Source of the DNA: an uncultured Ruminococcus sp.
Lineage (GTDB): Bacteria > Bacillota > Clostridia > Lachnospirales > Lachnospiraceae
Assembly (NCBI GenBank): GCA_946494335.1
Contig: CAMMBV010000008.1
Location: 1 to 64,000, forward strand
Direction: 5' to 3'
Length of the DNA: 64,000 nt
How positions within the stretch are numbered: position 1 is the stretch's first letter; each line of letters opens with the position of its first letter. Shown one piece after another: positions 25,638 through 34,911 of the stretch. Both the position numbers and the translations under genes were made by a program. The notes below the pieces were generated by a model that had not been told where the DNA came from, did no database searches, and saw only the letters and a list, made by a program, of their open reading frames with translations.

Positions 25638-26498
25638 ATGAACAGTACGTTTCTTTTTAAATCTGTAAACATCTATTACTGCGGAAAGGAAGAATGCCGG
25701 CCGGGCCATGCTTTCGGCCCCTTCATACGGCCTCATTATCTGATTCATTTTATCTTAAGCGGCAGGGGCTCTTACGAGGTGGGCGGCAAGCGGTATGATT
25801 TAAGCCAGGGAGACGCTTTTTTAATCTGCCCCGGAGAATCGACGTATTACCGCGCCGACAGTCATGATCCATGGCACTATGCCTGGGTTGCCGCCGGGGG
25901 AACGGAGATAGAGACTCTCTTAAAGTTAATGGGCCTTGACCGCCGGCACTGCATTTACCGCCGCAGCCCTGACAAAAACCAGGAGCTTTTGCGCAGCAGT
26001 ATTTTGCATCTTATTGATAAATTTCTTGGAAATCAATATCATGAACTGGATTTGCTGAGCGCATTTTACCAGGTCTGTTCCCTCATGCAGACGGAAACCT
26101 CTGACAGACCCCTTCCCCCCAGACAATTTTACGTCCAGGAGGCCTGCACCTATATTCACAACAATTACAGCTATGAAATACAGGTACAGGATATCGCGGC
26201 TCACATAGGAATTGACCGGACCTATCTGTATAAGCTTTTTATGGAAGAAAAGGGAATCTCTCCCCAGCAGTACCTGATTTTGCACCGGCTGCGGGAGGCC
26301 CTGTTCATGCTGTGCAATACGTCTTTCAGTATCACCGAGATCGCCCTGTCCTGCGGTTTCAAAGACGTTCCTTCCTTTTCCCGCCATTTCAAAAAGCACG
26401 AGGGAATTTCTCCCCGACAGTTCCGGAAAACTACTGCCTTTCAGAAAGGAACAACCCTGCAAGAGTCAGCGCCATACCGACGCCCGTCATCCAGGTGA
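25638..26498 (+). CDS. AraC-family regulator, probable activator of the GH4 gene
   Basis: About 287 residues: N-terminal cupin-like sensor domain (about 20-160; [32 protein letters not shown]) and two helix-turn-helix motifs ([19 protein letters not shown] and [20 protein letters not shown]). I chose ATG at 25638 (MNSTFLF), with GGGAG upstream, over the longer ORF. It is divergent from the GH4 gene, 131 bases apart, the usual layout for a sugar-responsive activator and its target. Its 3' end overlaps the end of the convergent EamA gene by 68 bases. Confidence 0.87.
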   Translation: MNSTFLFKSVNIYYCGKEECRPGHAFGPFIRPHYLIHFILSGRGSYEVGGKRYDLSQGDAFLICPGESTYYRADSHDPWHYAWVAAGGTEIETLLKLMGLDRRHCIYRRSPDKNQELLRSSILHLIDKFLGNQYHELDLLSAFYQVCSLMQTETSDRPLPPRQFYVQEACTYIHNNYSYEIQVQDIAAHIGIDRTYLYKLFMEEKGISPQQYLILHRLREALFMLCNTSFSITEIALSCGFKDVPSFSRHFKKHEGISPRQFRKTTAFQKGTTLQESAPYRRPSSR

Positions 26499-27306
26499 CA
26501 GGTTCCTTCAGAATCAAAACAGAGGCTGCCAGTGTGATGACCGGCACCATATAAATATAGATGCTGGTTCGGACTGCTCCCAGCAGCCTTACCGCAAAGT
26601 TCCATGTGACAAAACAAAGGGCGGATGCTCCCAGCCCCAGAAACAGAATATTAAGAAAATAAACCGGATTGGCAAACCGCATAAGATCCAGCCGGAAATC
26701 AAACCAAAACAGAGCCGGTACCATAAATAATAGTCCATAGAAAAATATCCTTCTCGTGGTCAGAACTGTGGGATAGCCGTAACCGCTGATTTTTCTGGTG
26801 AAAACAGAATAGCAGGCCCAGACAAAGGCAGCCAGCAGCGCCAGCAGATCACCCACAGGGTTTACATGCAGTTTGACACCGTTAAAGCTGATCAGTATGA
26901 TTCCTGCCATGGCGATCACAAATCCAACAAAAAAACCGGGCTTAAGTTTCTCATCCTGTTTTAAAAACATCTGGGAAAGAATCGCAGTAAAAAAAGGCGC
27001 AACGGAAATGATCACGCCCACGTTGGAGGCCATCGTATAAGTCAGCGCAATATTTTCCAGCAGATAGTAAAGGCATACGCCGCAAAGCCCCGCCGCCGCA
27101 AAGGTAATCTCCTGAGCACGTGTGGTTTTCTTCAGTCTGTGCGGATACACTGCTGTCAACGCCAAAAATCCCATCACAAACCGGAAAAACAGAATCTCCA
27201 CCGGCTGAAAATCCACAAGCAGCACCTTCGTGGAGATAAACGTGGTGCCCCAGATAACAATCGTGAGCAGAGCCGCAAGATGCCCCGCTGTTTTTTTCTG
27301 TTCCAT
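26431..27306 (-). CDS. EamA-family (DMT) transporter
   Basis: 291 residues with ten predicted membrane helices in two EamA repeats (about 8-140 and 150-288). The segment [14 protein letters not shown] near residue 18 and [18 protein letters not shown] near residue 253 are typical. Members export metabolites or amino acids; the substrate cannot be read. Ribosome binding site TGAGGAGG. Its last 68 bases overlap the tail of the convergent AraC gene. Confidence 0.88.
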   Translation of the reverse strand: MEQKKTAGHLAALLTIVIWGTTFISTKVLLVDFQPVEILFFRFVMGFLALTAVYPHRLKKTTRAQEITFAAAGLCGVCLYYLLENIALTYTMASNVGVIISVAPFFTAILSQMFLKQDEKLKPGFFVGFVIAMAGIILISFNGVKLHVNPVGDLLALLAAFVWACYSVFTRKISGYGYPTVLTTRRIFFYGLLFMVPALFWFDFRLDLMRFANPVYFLNILFLGLGASALCFVTWNFAVRLLGAVRTSIYIYMVPVITLAASVLILKEPVTWMTGVGMALTLAGLFLSERQ

Positions 27307-27379
27307 AATCTTTTTCCTCCTCAGCTTTGTCTATTGTATCACCGGAAAGTCCAAAATGCTTGTAAAATATTGTCATTAT

Positions 27380-27422
27380 ATGAAATGTTACATTACCATA
27401 AAAAAGTAATGTATTATTTCAT
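27380..27422. promoter_or_regulatory. Long inverted repeat between the eamA and AIM24 genes
   Basis: ATGAAATGTTACATTAC and GTAATGTATTATTTCAT are inverted copies matching at 15 of 17 positions around a 9-base A-rich centre. It lies between two divergent genes, about 75 bases from the eamA start and 50 from the AIM24 start. It could be an operator or part of a leader hairpin. No regulator gene for it is adjacent. Confidence 0.5.
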
Positions 27423-27469
27423 ACAAGATGATACAATAGGAGCATAAAAATAATTCAGGAGGAAACAGT

Positions 27470-28171
27470 ATGAATTACAAAATTATAGGCGATTCTGACT
27501 GCCCGCTGGCTCAGATCAGTTTACAGGCCGGTGAAACCGTCAAAATTGAGAACGGTTCCATGGCTTACAGCGTGGATGTGGAACTGGAAGGAAAACTGAA
27601 CAGCAGCAAAAAGGGTCTGGGCGGCGTATTCGGCGCAATCGGCCGGGGCCTGACCAGCGGAGAAAGTATTTTCATCACCCATGCGAAGGGAACCAGCAAT
27701 CAGAGTGTCATCGGCATTGCACCTCCTATTCCCGGTAAAATCCATCTCCTGGAAGTGGGAGGCTCCAGACAGTACCGACTGAACACCGGCGCTTTTCTGG
27801 CCTGCGACGATGCAGTAAATTACGTTATGAAGTCCCAGGACATCGGCAAGGCATTTTTCGGCGGAACCGGCGGCCTGTTTGTGATGGAAACCCAGGGAAC
27901 CGGCGATCTGCTGGTATCCGCTTTCGGTGACCTTCTCTCATTGGAAGTGACTCCCAATCATCCCATCACCGTAGACAACGAACACGTGGTAGCCTGGGAC
28001 GCCTCTTTGGATTACAGCATTCAGGTGGCATCCGGAACCTTCGGTTTTAAGACAGGGGAAGGTCTGGTTAATAAATTCCACGGAAGCGGAACGGTCCTGA
28101 TTCAGACCAGAAATATTCACAATCTGGCTGACGCCCTGCGTCCTTTCCTTCCCACATCAACCAGCAATTAA
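27470..28171 (+). CDS. AIM24 family protein
   Basis: 233 residues, a beta-rich protein of the AIM24/TIGR00266 type. Glycine-rich turns such as GLGGVFGAIGRGLTSGES (near residue 49) and GLFVMETQGTGDLLVSAFG (near residue 137) are typical, and the length fits. The bacterial family has no agreed function; the mitochondrial homologue affects inner-membrane organisation. No signal peptide is seen. Ribosome binding site AGGAGG, and the Cys-rich gene follows after 17 bases. Confidence 0.85.
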   Translation: MNYKIIGDSDCPLAQISLQAGETVKIENGSMAYSVDVELEGKLNSSKKGLGGVFGAIGRGLTSGESIFITHAKGTSNQSVIGIAPPIPGKIHLLEVGGSRQYRLNTGAFLACDDAVNYVMKSQDIGKAFFGGTGGLFVMETQGTGDLLVSAFGDLLSLEVTPNHPITVDNEHVVAWDASLDYSIQVASGTFGFKTGEGLVNKFHGSGTVLIQTRNIHNLADALRPFLPTSTSN

Positions 28172-28188
28172 CTGCCCGGAGGGATGGA

Positions 28189-28521
28189 ATGATTATCGAA
28201 AACAATCCCAAGCAGCTGGCGGCAATGAAAGAATTTCACAAAGGAAACAGGCCGGAGGGTCTGCGGCTGCAGGAGGAATTTGCTTCTGAGTTCCGCAAGG
28301 AATATCAGGACAAAGACCATTGCCCCTGTAAAAAAGCCTGCCGCTATCACGGCAACTGTAAAGAGTGCGTGGCAATTCACCGCGCTCACCAGGAGCATGT
28401 CCCCAACTGCATGAGACCGGTGCTGAACAAAAAGTTCCGGCTTTTATCCGAACTTACGGAACATACACTGGCCAATGAAATTGAGCCGCCCAAAGAAGTG
28501 CTGCGAAAAGAATTTTTGTAA
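28189..28521 (+). CDS. Cys-rich small protein, possible metal binding
   Basis: 110 residues, unknown function. The centre holds CPCKKACRYHGNCKECVAIH (near residue 44): five Cys and two His within about 20 residues, then another His and Cys. This looks like a zinc- or Fe-S-binding knuckle. The rest is charged and helical. It is co-transcribed with the AIM24 gene and ends at a bidirectional terminator. I recall similar short Clostridia proteins but no assigned role. Confidence 0.72.
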   Translation: MIIENNPKQLAAMKEFHKGNRPEGLRLQEEFASEFRKEYQDKDHCPCKKACRYHGNCKECVAIHRAHQEHVPNCMRPVLNKKFRLLSELTEHTLANEIEPPKEVLRKEFL

Positions 28522-28526
28522 GAAAT

Positions 28527-28560
28527 AAAAAAAGCGGAAGCCTGCGCTCCCGCTTTTTTT
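28527..28560. terminator. Bidirectional terminator between the Cys-rich gene and pyrD
   Basis: AAAAAAAGCGGAAG and CTCCCGCTTTTTTT pair over 14 positions with one mismatch and a 6-base loop. Both convergent genes stop within a few bases of it. Confidence 0.9.
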
Positions 28561-29461
28561 ATTTCACCGCTCCGATCAGTTCTTTGATATCTTCCACTTT
28601 GAAACGGTTCATATAATCTTCTATTCCATCAATTACATCCGCCGCGGCACAGGGGTTGGAAAAATTAGCCGTTCCCACAGAAACCGCCGTGGCTCCTGCC
28701 AGGATAAATTCCAGCGCATCCTCCGCCGAAGCGATTCCTCCCATGCCAATGATGGGGATTTTTACCGCCTGGGCCGTCTGGTACACCATACGTACAGCCA
28801 CCGGACGGATAGCCGGTCCCGACAGTCCTCCCGTCTTATTGGCGATGGCAAAGGTCCTTCTGTTAATATCGATCTTCATGCCGGTCAGCGTATTGATCAG
28901 CGAAAGCACATCGGCGCCGCCTGCCTCCGCCGCTTTGGCCATCTCTATTATATCCGTCACATTTGGACTAAGCTTCATAATCACGGGATGTTTCGCCCGT
29001 TTCTTTACTTCCGAAGTGATGGCTTCCACCGCCTTTGGGTTTTGCCCGAAAGCAATCCCGCCCTCTTTTACATTGGGACAGGAGATATTGATTTCCATCA
29101 TATCGATGTCCTCATCGGAAAGCCGCTCCACCACTTCGCAGTAATCTTCCGTTGTTTTCCCGCAGACATTGACGATGATCTTCGTATCGTATTTTTGCAG
29201 GAAGGGCAGATCTCTTTCGCAGAATACGTCTATGCCGGGATTTTGAAGGCCAATGGCGTTCAACATGCCGCCGCAGGTCTCCGCTATCCTGGGCGTGGGA
29301 TTCCCCGGCCAGGGCACGTTGGCCACGCCCTTTGTCACCACAGCGCCCAGCCGGCTTAAATCCATAAATTCACTGTATTCCATGCCGGAACCGAAGGTGC
29401 CCGATGCCGTCATTACAGGGTTTTTCAGCTCCACTCCCGCCAGATTCACTTTGGTATTCAT
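28559..29461 (-). CDS. pyrD: Dihydroorotate dehydrogenase B, catalytic subunit
   Basis: 300 residues. The FMN-binding barrel shows TASGTFGSGMEY at the start, NISCPNVKEGG with the catalytic Cys near residue 127, and GMGGIASAEDALEFILAGA at the end. The Cys base marks class 1. Paired with pyrK it forms the NAD-linked type 1B enzyme oxidising dihydroorotate to orotate. Its ATG overlaps the pyrK stop as ATGA. Confidence 0.96.
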   Translation of the reverse strand: MNTKVNLAGVELKNPVMTASGTFGSGMEYSEFMDLSRLGAVVTKGVANVPWPGNPTPRIAETCGGMLNAIGLQNPGIDVFCERDLPFLQKYDTKIIVNVCGKTTEDYCEVVERLSDEDIDMMEINISCPNVKEGGIAFGQNPKAVEAITSEVKKRAKHPVIMKLSPNVTDIIEMAKAAEAGGADVLSLINTLTGMKIDINRRTFAIANKTGGLSGPAIRPVAVRMVYQTAQAVKIPIIGMGGIASAEDALEFILAGATAVSVGTANFSNPCAAADVIDGIEDYMNRFKVEDIKELIGAVK

Positions 29462-30228
29462 AATTCCACCTCCGATGCCGGAAATACAGGGCCGTCCTTG
29501 CAGACCCTTTTATTCTTCACATGGGAATGACCGTCCACTTCCTTTGACTGACAGGTGCAGGCAAGACATGCCCCTATGCCGCAGGCCATCCTTTCCTCCA
29601 TGGAAATCCAGCAGGGAATCTTGTGTTCCCCGGCATAATCCACAATGGCTTTCAGCATGGGCTTTGGTCCGCAGGCGAAGATGACGTCGCACCGGATATG
29701 ATTTTCCCGCACCGCATCCATCACATTTCCGGCCGTTCCGACGCTTCCGTCTTCCGTGGCGATATAAAGACTGGCGCAGCGGGAAAGCTCTTCTGTGAGA
29801 AACAAAGCGTCCCGATATCCCATCGCCGCCGCCACATCGCCGGACAGCTGTTTGGCCGTCTCCACCATGGGAGGAATGCCGATGCCGCCCCCCATCAGAA
29901 GCACCCGTTTCCCCTGGGCCTCCTCCATGGGAAATCCATTGCCCAGCGGTCCCATCACTTCTATATCATCGCCTGAGCGCAGACGGGAAAATTCTCTGGT
30001 TCCTTCTCCTGCAACGCGATATACAAGCCGGATGCTTTTTTTATCATCACCTATTTCACACAGGCTGATAGGTCTTGGCAGCATCCTGCTTCTGTCTTTG
30101 GAATAAAGGGTTACAAACTGCCCCGGTCTCGCCTGGTCGGCGATTCTGTCCGTCTGAACCCACATGCTGTAAATCTCCGGCCCGATCATCTCCTGAGAAA
30201 TAATCCGGCATAACTCTTTTGTCTTCAT
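29458..30228 (-). CDS. pyrK: Dihydroorotate dehydrogenase B, electron-transfer subunit
   Basis: 256 residues. The ferredoxin-reductase-like FAD/NAD part includes MLPRPISLCEI (near residue 50) and LLMGGGIGIPPM (near residue 109). The [2Fe-2S] motif is MACGIGACLACTCQ (near residue 214) with a fourth Cys in KRVCKDGPVF. It passes electrons from PyrD to NAD. It starts 6 bases after the pyrF stop. Confidence 0.96.
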   Translation of the reverse strand: MKTKELCRIISQEMIGPEIYSMWVQTDRIADQARPGQFVTLYSKDRSRMLPRPISLCEIGDDKKSIRLVYRVAGEGTREFSRLRSGDDIEVMGPLGNGFPMEEAQGKRVLLMGGGIGIPPMVETAKQLSGDVAAAMGYRDALFLTEELSRCASLYIATEDGSVGTAGNVMDAVRENHIRCDVIFACGPKPMLKAIVDYAGEHKIPCWISMEERMACGIGACLACTCQSKEVDGHSHVKNKRVCKDGPVFPASEVEL

Positions 30229-30233
30229 AGGTT

Positions 30234-31166
30234 CTATCTCCCGCTGTTTTTCAGCGCCCCGTCAATGTCATCTGCCATATCCTTCACTGCCTGACGGGAT
30301 GCATCTGCAAAATTTTCTGCTCCAAAACGGCTGTAAGCCTCCTGCCTGTAGGCGGCGATAATTCCTCTGGAGGAATTTACGATGGCTCCCAGACCGTCCT
30401 CATTGAAGAAATGAACCAGATCTGCACCTTTTCCGCCCTGCGCGCCGTATCCCGGCACTAAGATAAAGGTTTTGGGCATCAGTTTTCGCAGCACTTTTCC
30501 CATTTCCGGATAAGTAGCTCCCACTACAGCCCCGATATAGCTGTAGTTTTCGCCCATATGCTCTTCGCCCCACTGGGCAACCTTTTCTCCCACCAGCTCA
30601 TAAAGAGGTCTGTTTTCTATCAGCTGATCCTGAAACTCGCCGCTGGATGGATTGGAGGTTTTCACCAGTATAAACAGACCTTTCTTCTCCTCTTTGCAGA
30701 CCTTAATAAAGGGTTTTACCCCATCGGAGCCCAGATAGGGGTTCACCGTCACAAAGTCTTCGTCGAAACCGTAAAAGGCTTTGTTTCCCACCTGCACTTT
30801 TCCCAGATGGCCCACCGCATACGCTTCCGATGTGGAACCGATATCTCCTCTTTTGATATCGCCGATCACCACCAGTCCCTTTTCATGACAGTAATCCACT
30901 GTCTTTTTAAATGCCATAAGACCGGGAAGGCCAAACTGCTCATACATGGCAATCTGTGGCTTTACCGCCGGTATCAGATCCCAGGTGGCGTCCACGATTG
31001 CCTTATTAAACTGCCATATAGCTTCCGCTGCTCCTTCCAGTGTTTCTCCGTATTCTTCAAAAGCTTTTTTCTGTACATGCTCCGGTACGTAGGAAAGCAT
31101 GGGATCTAAGCCCACCACAATGGGAGCTCCTGTTTTTTTTATATTCTCAATTAATTTCTGAATCAT
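30234..31166 (-). CDS. pyrF: Orotidine 5'-phosphate decarboxylase, long form
   Basis: 310 residues, the longer PyrF group. The start VVGLDPMLSYVPEH and the catalytic GDIKRGDIGSTSEAYA (near residue 97, Asp-Lys-Asp array) are clear. VPGYGAQGG near residue 239 is the phosphate-binding loop. It converts OMP to UMP. Ribosome binding site CAGGAG. It lies between pyrC and pyrK in one operon. Confidence 0.96.
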   Translation of the reverse strand: MIQKLIENIKKTGAPIVVGLDPMLSYVPEHVQKKAFEEYGETLEGAAEAIWQFNKAIVDATWDLIPAVKPQIAMYEQFGLPGLMAFKKTVDYCHEKGLVVIGDIKRGDIGSTSEAYAVGHLGKVQVGNKAFYGFDEDFVTVNPYLGSDGVKPFIKVCKEEKKGLFILVKTSNPSSGEFQDQLIENRPLYELVGEKVAQWGEEHMGENYSYIGAVVGATYPEMGKVLRKLMPKTFILVPGYGAQGGKGADLVHFFNEDGLGAIVNSSRGIIAAYRQEAYSRFGAENFADASRQAVKDMADDIDGALKNSGR

Positions 31167-31186
31167 ATTTTTCTCCTGTACTGGTT

Positions 31187-32470
31187 TTACTTCTGGTCTT
31201 TACTGTATACAATCTTTCCATCACAGATGGTAGCTACTACTTCCCCGCTGACCTTTCTGCCGTCAAAGGGGGTATTCTTTCCTTTTGACACAAAACTTTT
31301 GGAATCAATGACATAGGTCTTATCCGGATCAATAATCACCACATCCGCAGGTTTGCCCTCTTTTAAAGAACCGCCGTTCACTTTCAGAATTCTGGCCGGA
31401 TTGTAGCTCATTTTTTCCGCCATCTGCATAGGCGTAATGATTCCCGGTTTTACCAGCTCCGATATTACCAGAGACACGCAGGTTTCCAGCCCCACAATGC
31501 CAAAGGGCGCCTTTGTCATGCTTGCGGCTTTTTCTTCCCTGGTATGAGGAGCGTGATCTGTGCTGATCACATCGAAGGTATCCTCCTTCAGACCTCTTTT
31601 TAAAGCTTCCACATCTTTTTTGGTACGCAGCGGAGGATTCATTTTATAATTAGTGTCACCCTTTACCATATCCTCCGATGTGAGCGTAAAATGATGAGGG
31701 CAGACTTCCGCCGTCACCTTTCCGCCTTTCTTCTTCGCATCCTTCACCATCATTTCGCTGCGCTGGGTGGAACAGTGGCACAGATGAAGACGGCAGCCGG
31801 TCTCAAAGGAAAGAAAGATATCCCGGGCGACAATAACATCCTCCACCGCATTGCTGATTCCCGGAAGCTGAAATTTTTCCGCCACTTCATCGTCATTCAT
31901 GCAGCCGCCGGCAGCCATATTGCTGTCCTCACAGTGGGCCAGCACCGGTATATCATATTTGGCCGCTGTTTTCATAGCATCCCGGTACAGACGCGCGTTC
32001 ATCACACTTTTGCCGTCCTCGCTGATGGCCGGAATTCCCGCGTCAATCATTCCTTTTATATCTGTCAGCTCTTCCCCGGCCTGCCCCTTTGTAATGGCGC
32101 CTGCCTGCAGGACATGAATGGGTGCGCAGGAAGCCGCTTTGTTCATCACGTACTGCACTCTGGTGGGCTCGTCTATCACAGGCTTTGTGTTCGGCATGGC
32201 GACAATGGTGGTAAAGCCGCCTTTCGCCGCAGCCTTTGAACCGCTCTCCACATCCTCTTTGTGAGTCAGCCCCGGATCTCTTAAATGCACATGCATATCA
32301 ATCAGCCCGGGCATTACATAGCATCCTGTGGCATCGATCACTTTATCCGCCGTGCTTTTTGCTGCTTTTGGCGCTTTTTTTATAAGGCCGTCTTCCAGAT
32401 AAAGATCTGCCACTTCATCCCGTTTCGTATCCGGATCAATGATCCTTCCGTTTTTAATTAAAATCTTCAT
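31187..32470 (-). CDS. pyrC: Dihydroorotase
   Basis: 427 residues, class I amidohydrolase. The metal motif DMHVHLRDPGLTHKED is near residue 58, further ligands lie in VLAHCEDSNM and HLCHCSTQRS, and STDHAPHTREEK is near residue 305. It closes carbamoyl aspartate to dihydroorotate. It is the first gene of pyrC-F-K-D. Upstream there is only a weak -10-like TATGAT and no clear -35. No pyrB or pyrAB lies in the window. Confidence 0.95.
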   Translation of the reverse strand: MKILIKNGRIIDPDTKRDEVADLYLEDGLIKKAPKAAKSTADKVIDATGCYVMPGLIDMHVHLRDPGLTHKEDVESGSKAAAKGGFTTIVAMPNTKPVIDEPTRVQYVMNKAASCAPIHVLQAGAITKGQAGEELTDIKGMIDAGIPAISEDGKSVMNARLYRDAMKTAAKYDIPVLAHCEDSNMAAGGCMNDDEVAEKFQLPGISNAVEDVIVARDIFLSFETGCRLHLCHCSTQRSEMMVKDAKKKGGKVTAEVCPHHFTLTSEDMVKGDTNYKMNPPLRTKKDVEALKRGLKEDTFDVISTDHAPHTREEKAASMTKAPFGIVGLETCVSLVISELVKPGIITPMQMAEKMSYNPARILKVNGGSLKEGKPADVVIIDPDKTYVIDSKSFVSKGKNTPFDGRKVSGEVVATICDGKIVYSKDQK

Positions 32471-32547
32471 AACGATTGCTCCCTGTACAATATTTTCCTG
32501 TTCTTATCATACACGATATTTTTATTGAAATAAAGCTTTTTTTACCC

Positions 32548-32576
32548 TTGACTTTTCATAATGTTCAGAATATAAT
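32548..32576 (+). promoter_or_regulatory. Promoter of the cold-shock gene
   Basis: TTGACT (32548-32553), 17-base spacer, TATAAT (32571-32576). Transcription would start near 32583, giving a leader of about 150 bases, as is usual for cspA-type genes. Confidence 0.8.
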
Positions 32577-32614
32577 GAAAACACATCGGGTCGTTATTGG
32601 ATATAATAGTAATT

Positions 32615-32676
32615 CACTAGTTATTAGAGATTATATTATGTTTGCAATATAATCTGTGATAACTGGTGATTTTTTT
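32615..32676 (+). promoter_or_regulatory. Large hairpin followed by a T run in the csp leader
   Basis: CACTAGTTAT-TAG-AGATTATATT pairs with AATATAATCT-GTG-ATAACTGGTG: two 10-bp helices (one G-U pair) split by a 3/3 internal loop and closed by an 8-base loop. TTTTTTT follows at once. It is terminator-like but lies inside the leader, so it may be a cold-dependent attenuator or RNA thermosensor. Confidence 0.62.
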
Positions 32677-32735
32677 ATACAAAAATTATTGCCGGTGATT
32701 ACTCATTATTCAATTTTTATGGAGGTTACATCATT

Positions 32736-32936
32736 ATGAACAAAGGAACAGTTAAATGGTTCAACGCTGAAAAAGGTTATGGATTCATCACCAGCGAAGA
32801 CGGATCTGATGTATTCGTACACTTTTCTGCAATCCAGGGCGAAGGTTTTAAATCCTTAGATGAAGGCCAGGCCGTTTCTTACGACCTGACAGAAGGCGCA
32901 CGCGGAATGCAGGCTGCAAACGTTGTTAAATTATAA
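32736..32936 (+). CDS. Cold-shock protein, CspA family
   Basis: 66 residues, the full CSD beta-barrel. RNP1 KGYGFIT (near residue 13) and RNP2 VFVHFSAI (near residue 27) are intact, so it should bind single-stranded RNA and DNA and act as an RNA chaperone. Ribosome binding site TGGAGG. It is monocistronic, with its own promoter and terminator, and has a long structured leader. Confidence 0.96.
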   Translation: MNKGTVKWFNAEKGYGFITSEDGSDVFVHFSAIQGEGFKSLDEGQAVSYDLTEGARGMQAANVVKL

Positions 32937-32952
32937 GAAGTATTTGAAAAAG

Positions 32953-32986
32953 GCTGTCGGCAGTTTTCCTGCCGGCAGCTGTTTTT
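32953..32986. terminator. Bidirectional terminator between the csp and MOSC genes
   Basis: GCTGTCGGCAG and CTGCCGGCAGC form an 11-bp stem (one G-U) with a TTTTC loop and T5 or more on both strands. It ends csp and, on the minus strand, the 16-kb molybdenum operon. Confidence 0.88.
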
Positions 32987-33422
32987 ATGCATCGTCAAGT
33001 ATCGTAAGCTCGTCTCCCTCTTTGATGACGCCGCCTTTTATCACTCTTGCAAAAACCCCTTCCCGCGGCATGATGCAGTCTCCCATAACCTGGTATATTT
33101 TACATCCTTTATGGCATTCTTTTCCAATCTGCGCCATCTCCAGGATGACTTCGCCGCAGCCAAACCGGGTTCCCACCGGCAGACTTTTGAAATCAATTCC
33201 TTCTACCACCAGATTCTCTCCGAAATCTCCGTCTTCCACCTGGGCGCCCTTTGCCTTAAAATCTTCTATTTTGTTATAAGACAGCAGACTTACCTGACGA
33301 TGCCATTTTCCAGCATGAGCATCATTTTCAATTCCCCAGTCCTCAATCAGTTTTGCCTGATGCACATTCCTTTTCTGCACCCCTTTTACCTCGCTGATAC
33401 AGACAGCCATTACTTTTCCCAT
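32985..33422 (-). CDS. MOSC-domain protein
   Basis: 145 residues, a stand-alone MOSC domain. DAHAGKWHRQVSLL near residue 36, FGENLVVEGID near residue 68 and CHKGCKIYQVMGDCIMPREG near residue 102 are typical; the Cys residues there are candidates for carrying sulfur. MOSC domains bind or transfer sulfur or molybdenum cofactor, as in MoCo sulfurases. It is the last gene of the molybdenum operon. Ribosome binding site GGGAGG. Confidence 0.88.
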   Translation of the reverse strand: MGKVMAVCISEVKGVQKRNVHQAKLIEDWGIENDAHAGKWHRQVSLLSYNKIEDFKAKGAQVEDGDFGENLVVEGIDFKSLPVGTRFGCGEVILEMAQIGKECHKGCKIYQVMGDCIMPREGVFARVIKGGVIKEGDELTILDDA

Positions 33423-33446
33423 TGCTCTTCCTCCCCTGCCGTGTTC

Positions 33447-33938
33447 TCATTTTCTGGCACAGTTTGTTTCCGTTCCTTTTAAGATACCCAAACCGTGATC
33501 CAGTTCTGTGATGATGTATTCCAGACATTCCCGCACCGCCCTGGGACTGCCCGGAAGATTGACAATCAGCGTCTTTTTGCGGATGCCTGCCGCCGCCCGG
33601 CTCAACATGGAACGTTTGGTAAAGGAAAGACTGTAGGCTCTCATGGCTTCCGGGATGCCGGGGACCATGCGCTCAGATACCGCCAGCGTAGCTTCCGGCG
33701 TGCAGTCCCGGGGCGAAAATCCCGTCCCGCCTGTCGTTACGATCAAATCCGCCAGATCCTGATCCGTAATTCTTTTCATTTCCGTCTGCAGCATTTCCTG
33801 CTCATCCGGCAGCACCACATAAGATACCACCTGATACCCGTTCTCCTCCACAATTTCCCGTATCACAGGAGCGCTTAAATCTTCCCTTTCCTTTCGGTAT
33901 CCCGCATCACTGGATGTAATAATAGCTACTCGATACAT
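33447..33938 (-). CDS. mog: Molybdopterin adenylyltransferase-like protein, MogA/MoaB family
   Basis: About 163 residues. TTGGTGFSPRDCTPEA near residue 71 is the family signature, with the Asp and Glu that hold Mg-ATP, and NLPGSPRAVRECL near residue 132 completes the site. It should adenylylate molybdopterin before metal insertion. I placed the start at ATG 33938, five bases after GGAGG, rather than the TTG at 33950. It begins one base after moaA. Confidence 0.9.
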   Translation of the reverse strand: MYRVAIITSSDAGYRKEREDLSAPVIREIVEENGYQVVSYVVLPDEQEMLQTEMKRITDQDLADLIVTTGGTGFSPRDCTPEATLAVSERMVPGIPEAMRAYSLSFTKRSMLSRAAAGIRKKTLIVNLPGSPRAVRECLEYIITELDHGLGILKGTETNCARK

Positions 33939-33939
33939 G

Positions 33940-34911
33940 TTATCCTCCAATCTGAGCCATACTGTGAGACTCCTCCTGCCTGATTCCTTTCTCCAGAAAC
34001 TGATGACCCTTTGGTTTATTTAAAATAACCTGGCCTGCTATCCGGCAGATCTCCTCATCGGATGCCCCGCCTCTTATCAACTCCCTTAAATCACATCCCG
34101 TTTCATACTGAAGACATGCTTTTAAAAATCCCTGGGAGGTCAGCCGGATCCTGTTGCAGCTGCCGCAGAATTTATGGCTGATGGCGCTGATGAAACCGAT
34201 TTTACCTTTCAGTCCCTCCACCGTATAATAATGACAGGGGCCGCTGCCCAGATGGTCCGCTGCCGGATAAACCGGACCGAAACTGCTCCTGAGCGTCTGA
34301 AGGATCTCATCTTCTCCCTGAAAAGCAAAGTTTTTGCCGTAACCGATGGGCATCATCTCAATGAATCTCACATGGATGTTCCGATCACGGGCCAAAGCTG
34401 CAATTTCCATCAGATCCTGTCCCGGCATCCCCAGCGGGACGCAGTTAATTTTCAGCGGTATTCCCGATTCATAGGCCGCGTCAATTCCCGCTTTTACTTC
34501 CCGCAGCATATCTCTTCTGGTAATCCTGGAAAAAAGGCGTTCATCCAGGGTATCCAGACTGATGTTGATGCCGTCAAGCCCGGCTTTTTTCAGCTCATCC
34601 ACATAAAGCGGGAGCAAAATACCGTTGGTGGTCAAGGTCACCTTTTCAATGCCCGGCATCTCTTTTAACCGTGCTGCCAGCCAGGGCAGGTTCTTTCTCA
34701 CCAGCGGTTCTCCGCCGGTCAGTTTTATTTTTTTAATTCCAAGCCTTGTCATGCAGCGGCAGATTTGTAAGATCTCATCGTAACGCAAAATGTCATCATG
34801 GGATGCGCATACAACGCCTTCCTTGGGCATACAGTACACACAGCGCAGGTTGCAGCGGTCTGTCACTGATATCCTGAGATAATCAATATTTCTCTCAAAT
34901 TCATCCTTCAT
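33940..34911 (-). CDS. moaA: GTP 3',8-cyclase MoaA
   Basis: 323 residues, radical SAM. The N-terminal [4Fe-4S] motif [10 protein letters not shown] (near residue 19), [15 protein letters not shown] (near residue 65) and the C-terminal cluster motif [18 protein letters not shown] (near residue 247) are present. The protein ends without the classic C-terminal GG; it ends MAQIGG, which does carry a Gly-Gly pair. It makes the first pterin intermediate from GTP with MoaC. It overlaps the moaC end by 11 bases. Confidence 0.95.
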   Translation of the reverse strand: MKDEFERNIDYLRISVTDRCNLRCVYCMPKEGVVCASHDDILRYDEILQICRCMTRLGIKKIKLTGGEPLVRKNLPWLAARLKEMPGIEKVTLTTNGILLPLYVDELKKAGLDGINISLDTLDERLFSRITRRDMLREVKAGIDAAYESGIPLKINCVPLGMPGQDLMEIAALARDRNIHVRFIEMMPIGYGKNFAFQGEDEILQTLRSSFGPVYPAADHLGSGPCHYYTVEGLKGKIGFISAISHKFCGSCNRIRLTSQGFLKACLQYETGCDLRELIRGGASDEEICRIAGQVILNKPKGHQFLEKGIRQEESHSMAQIGG

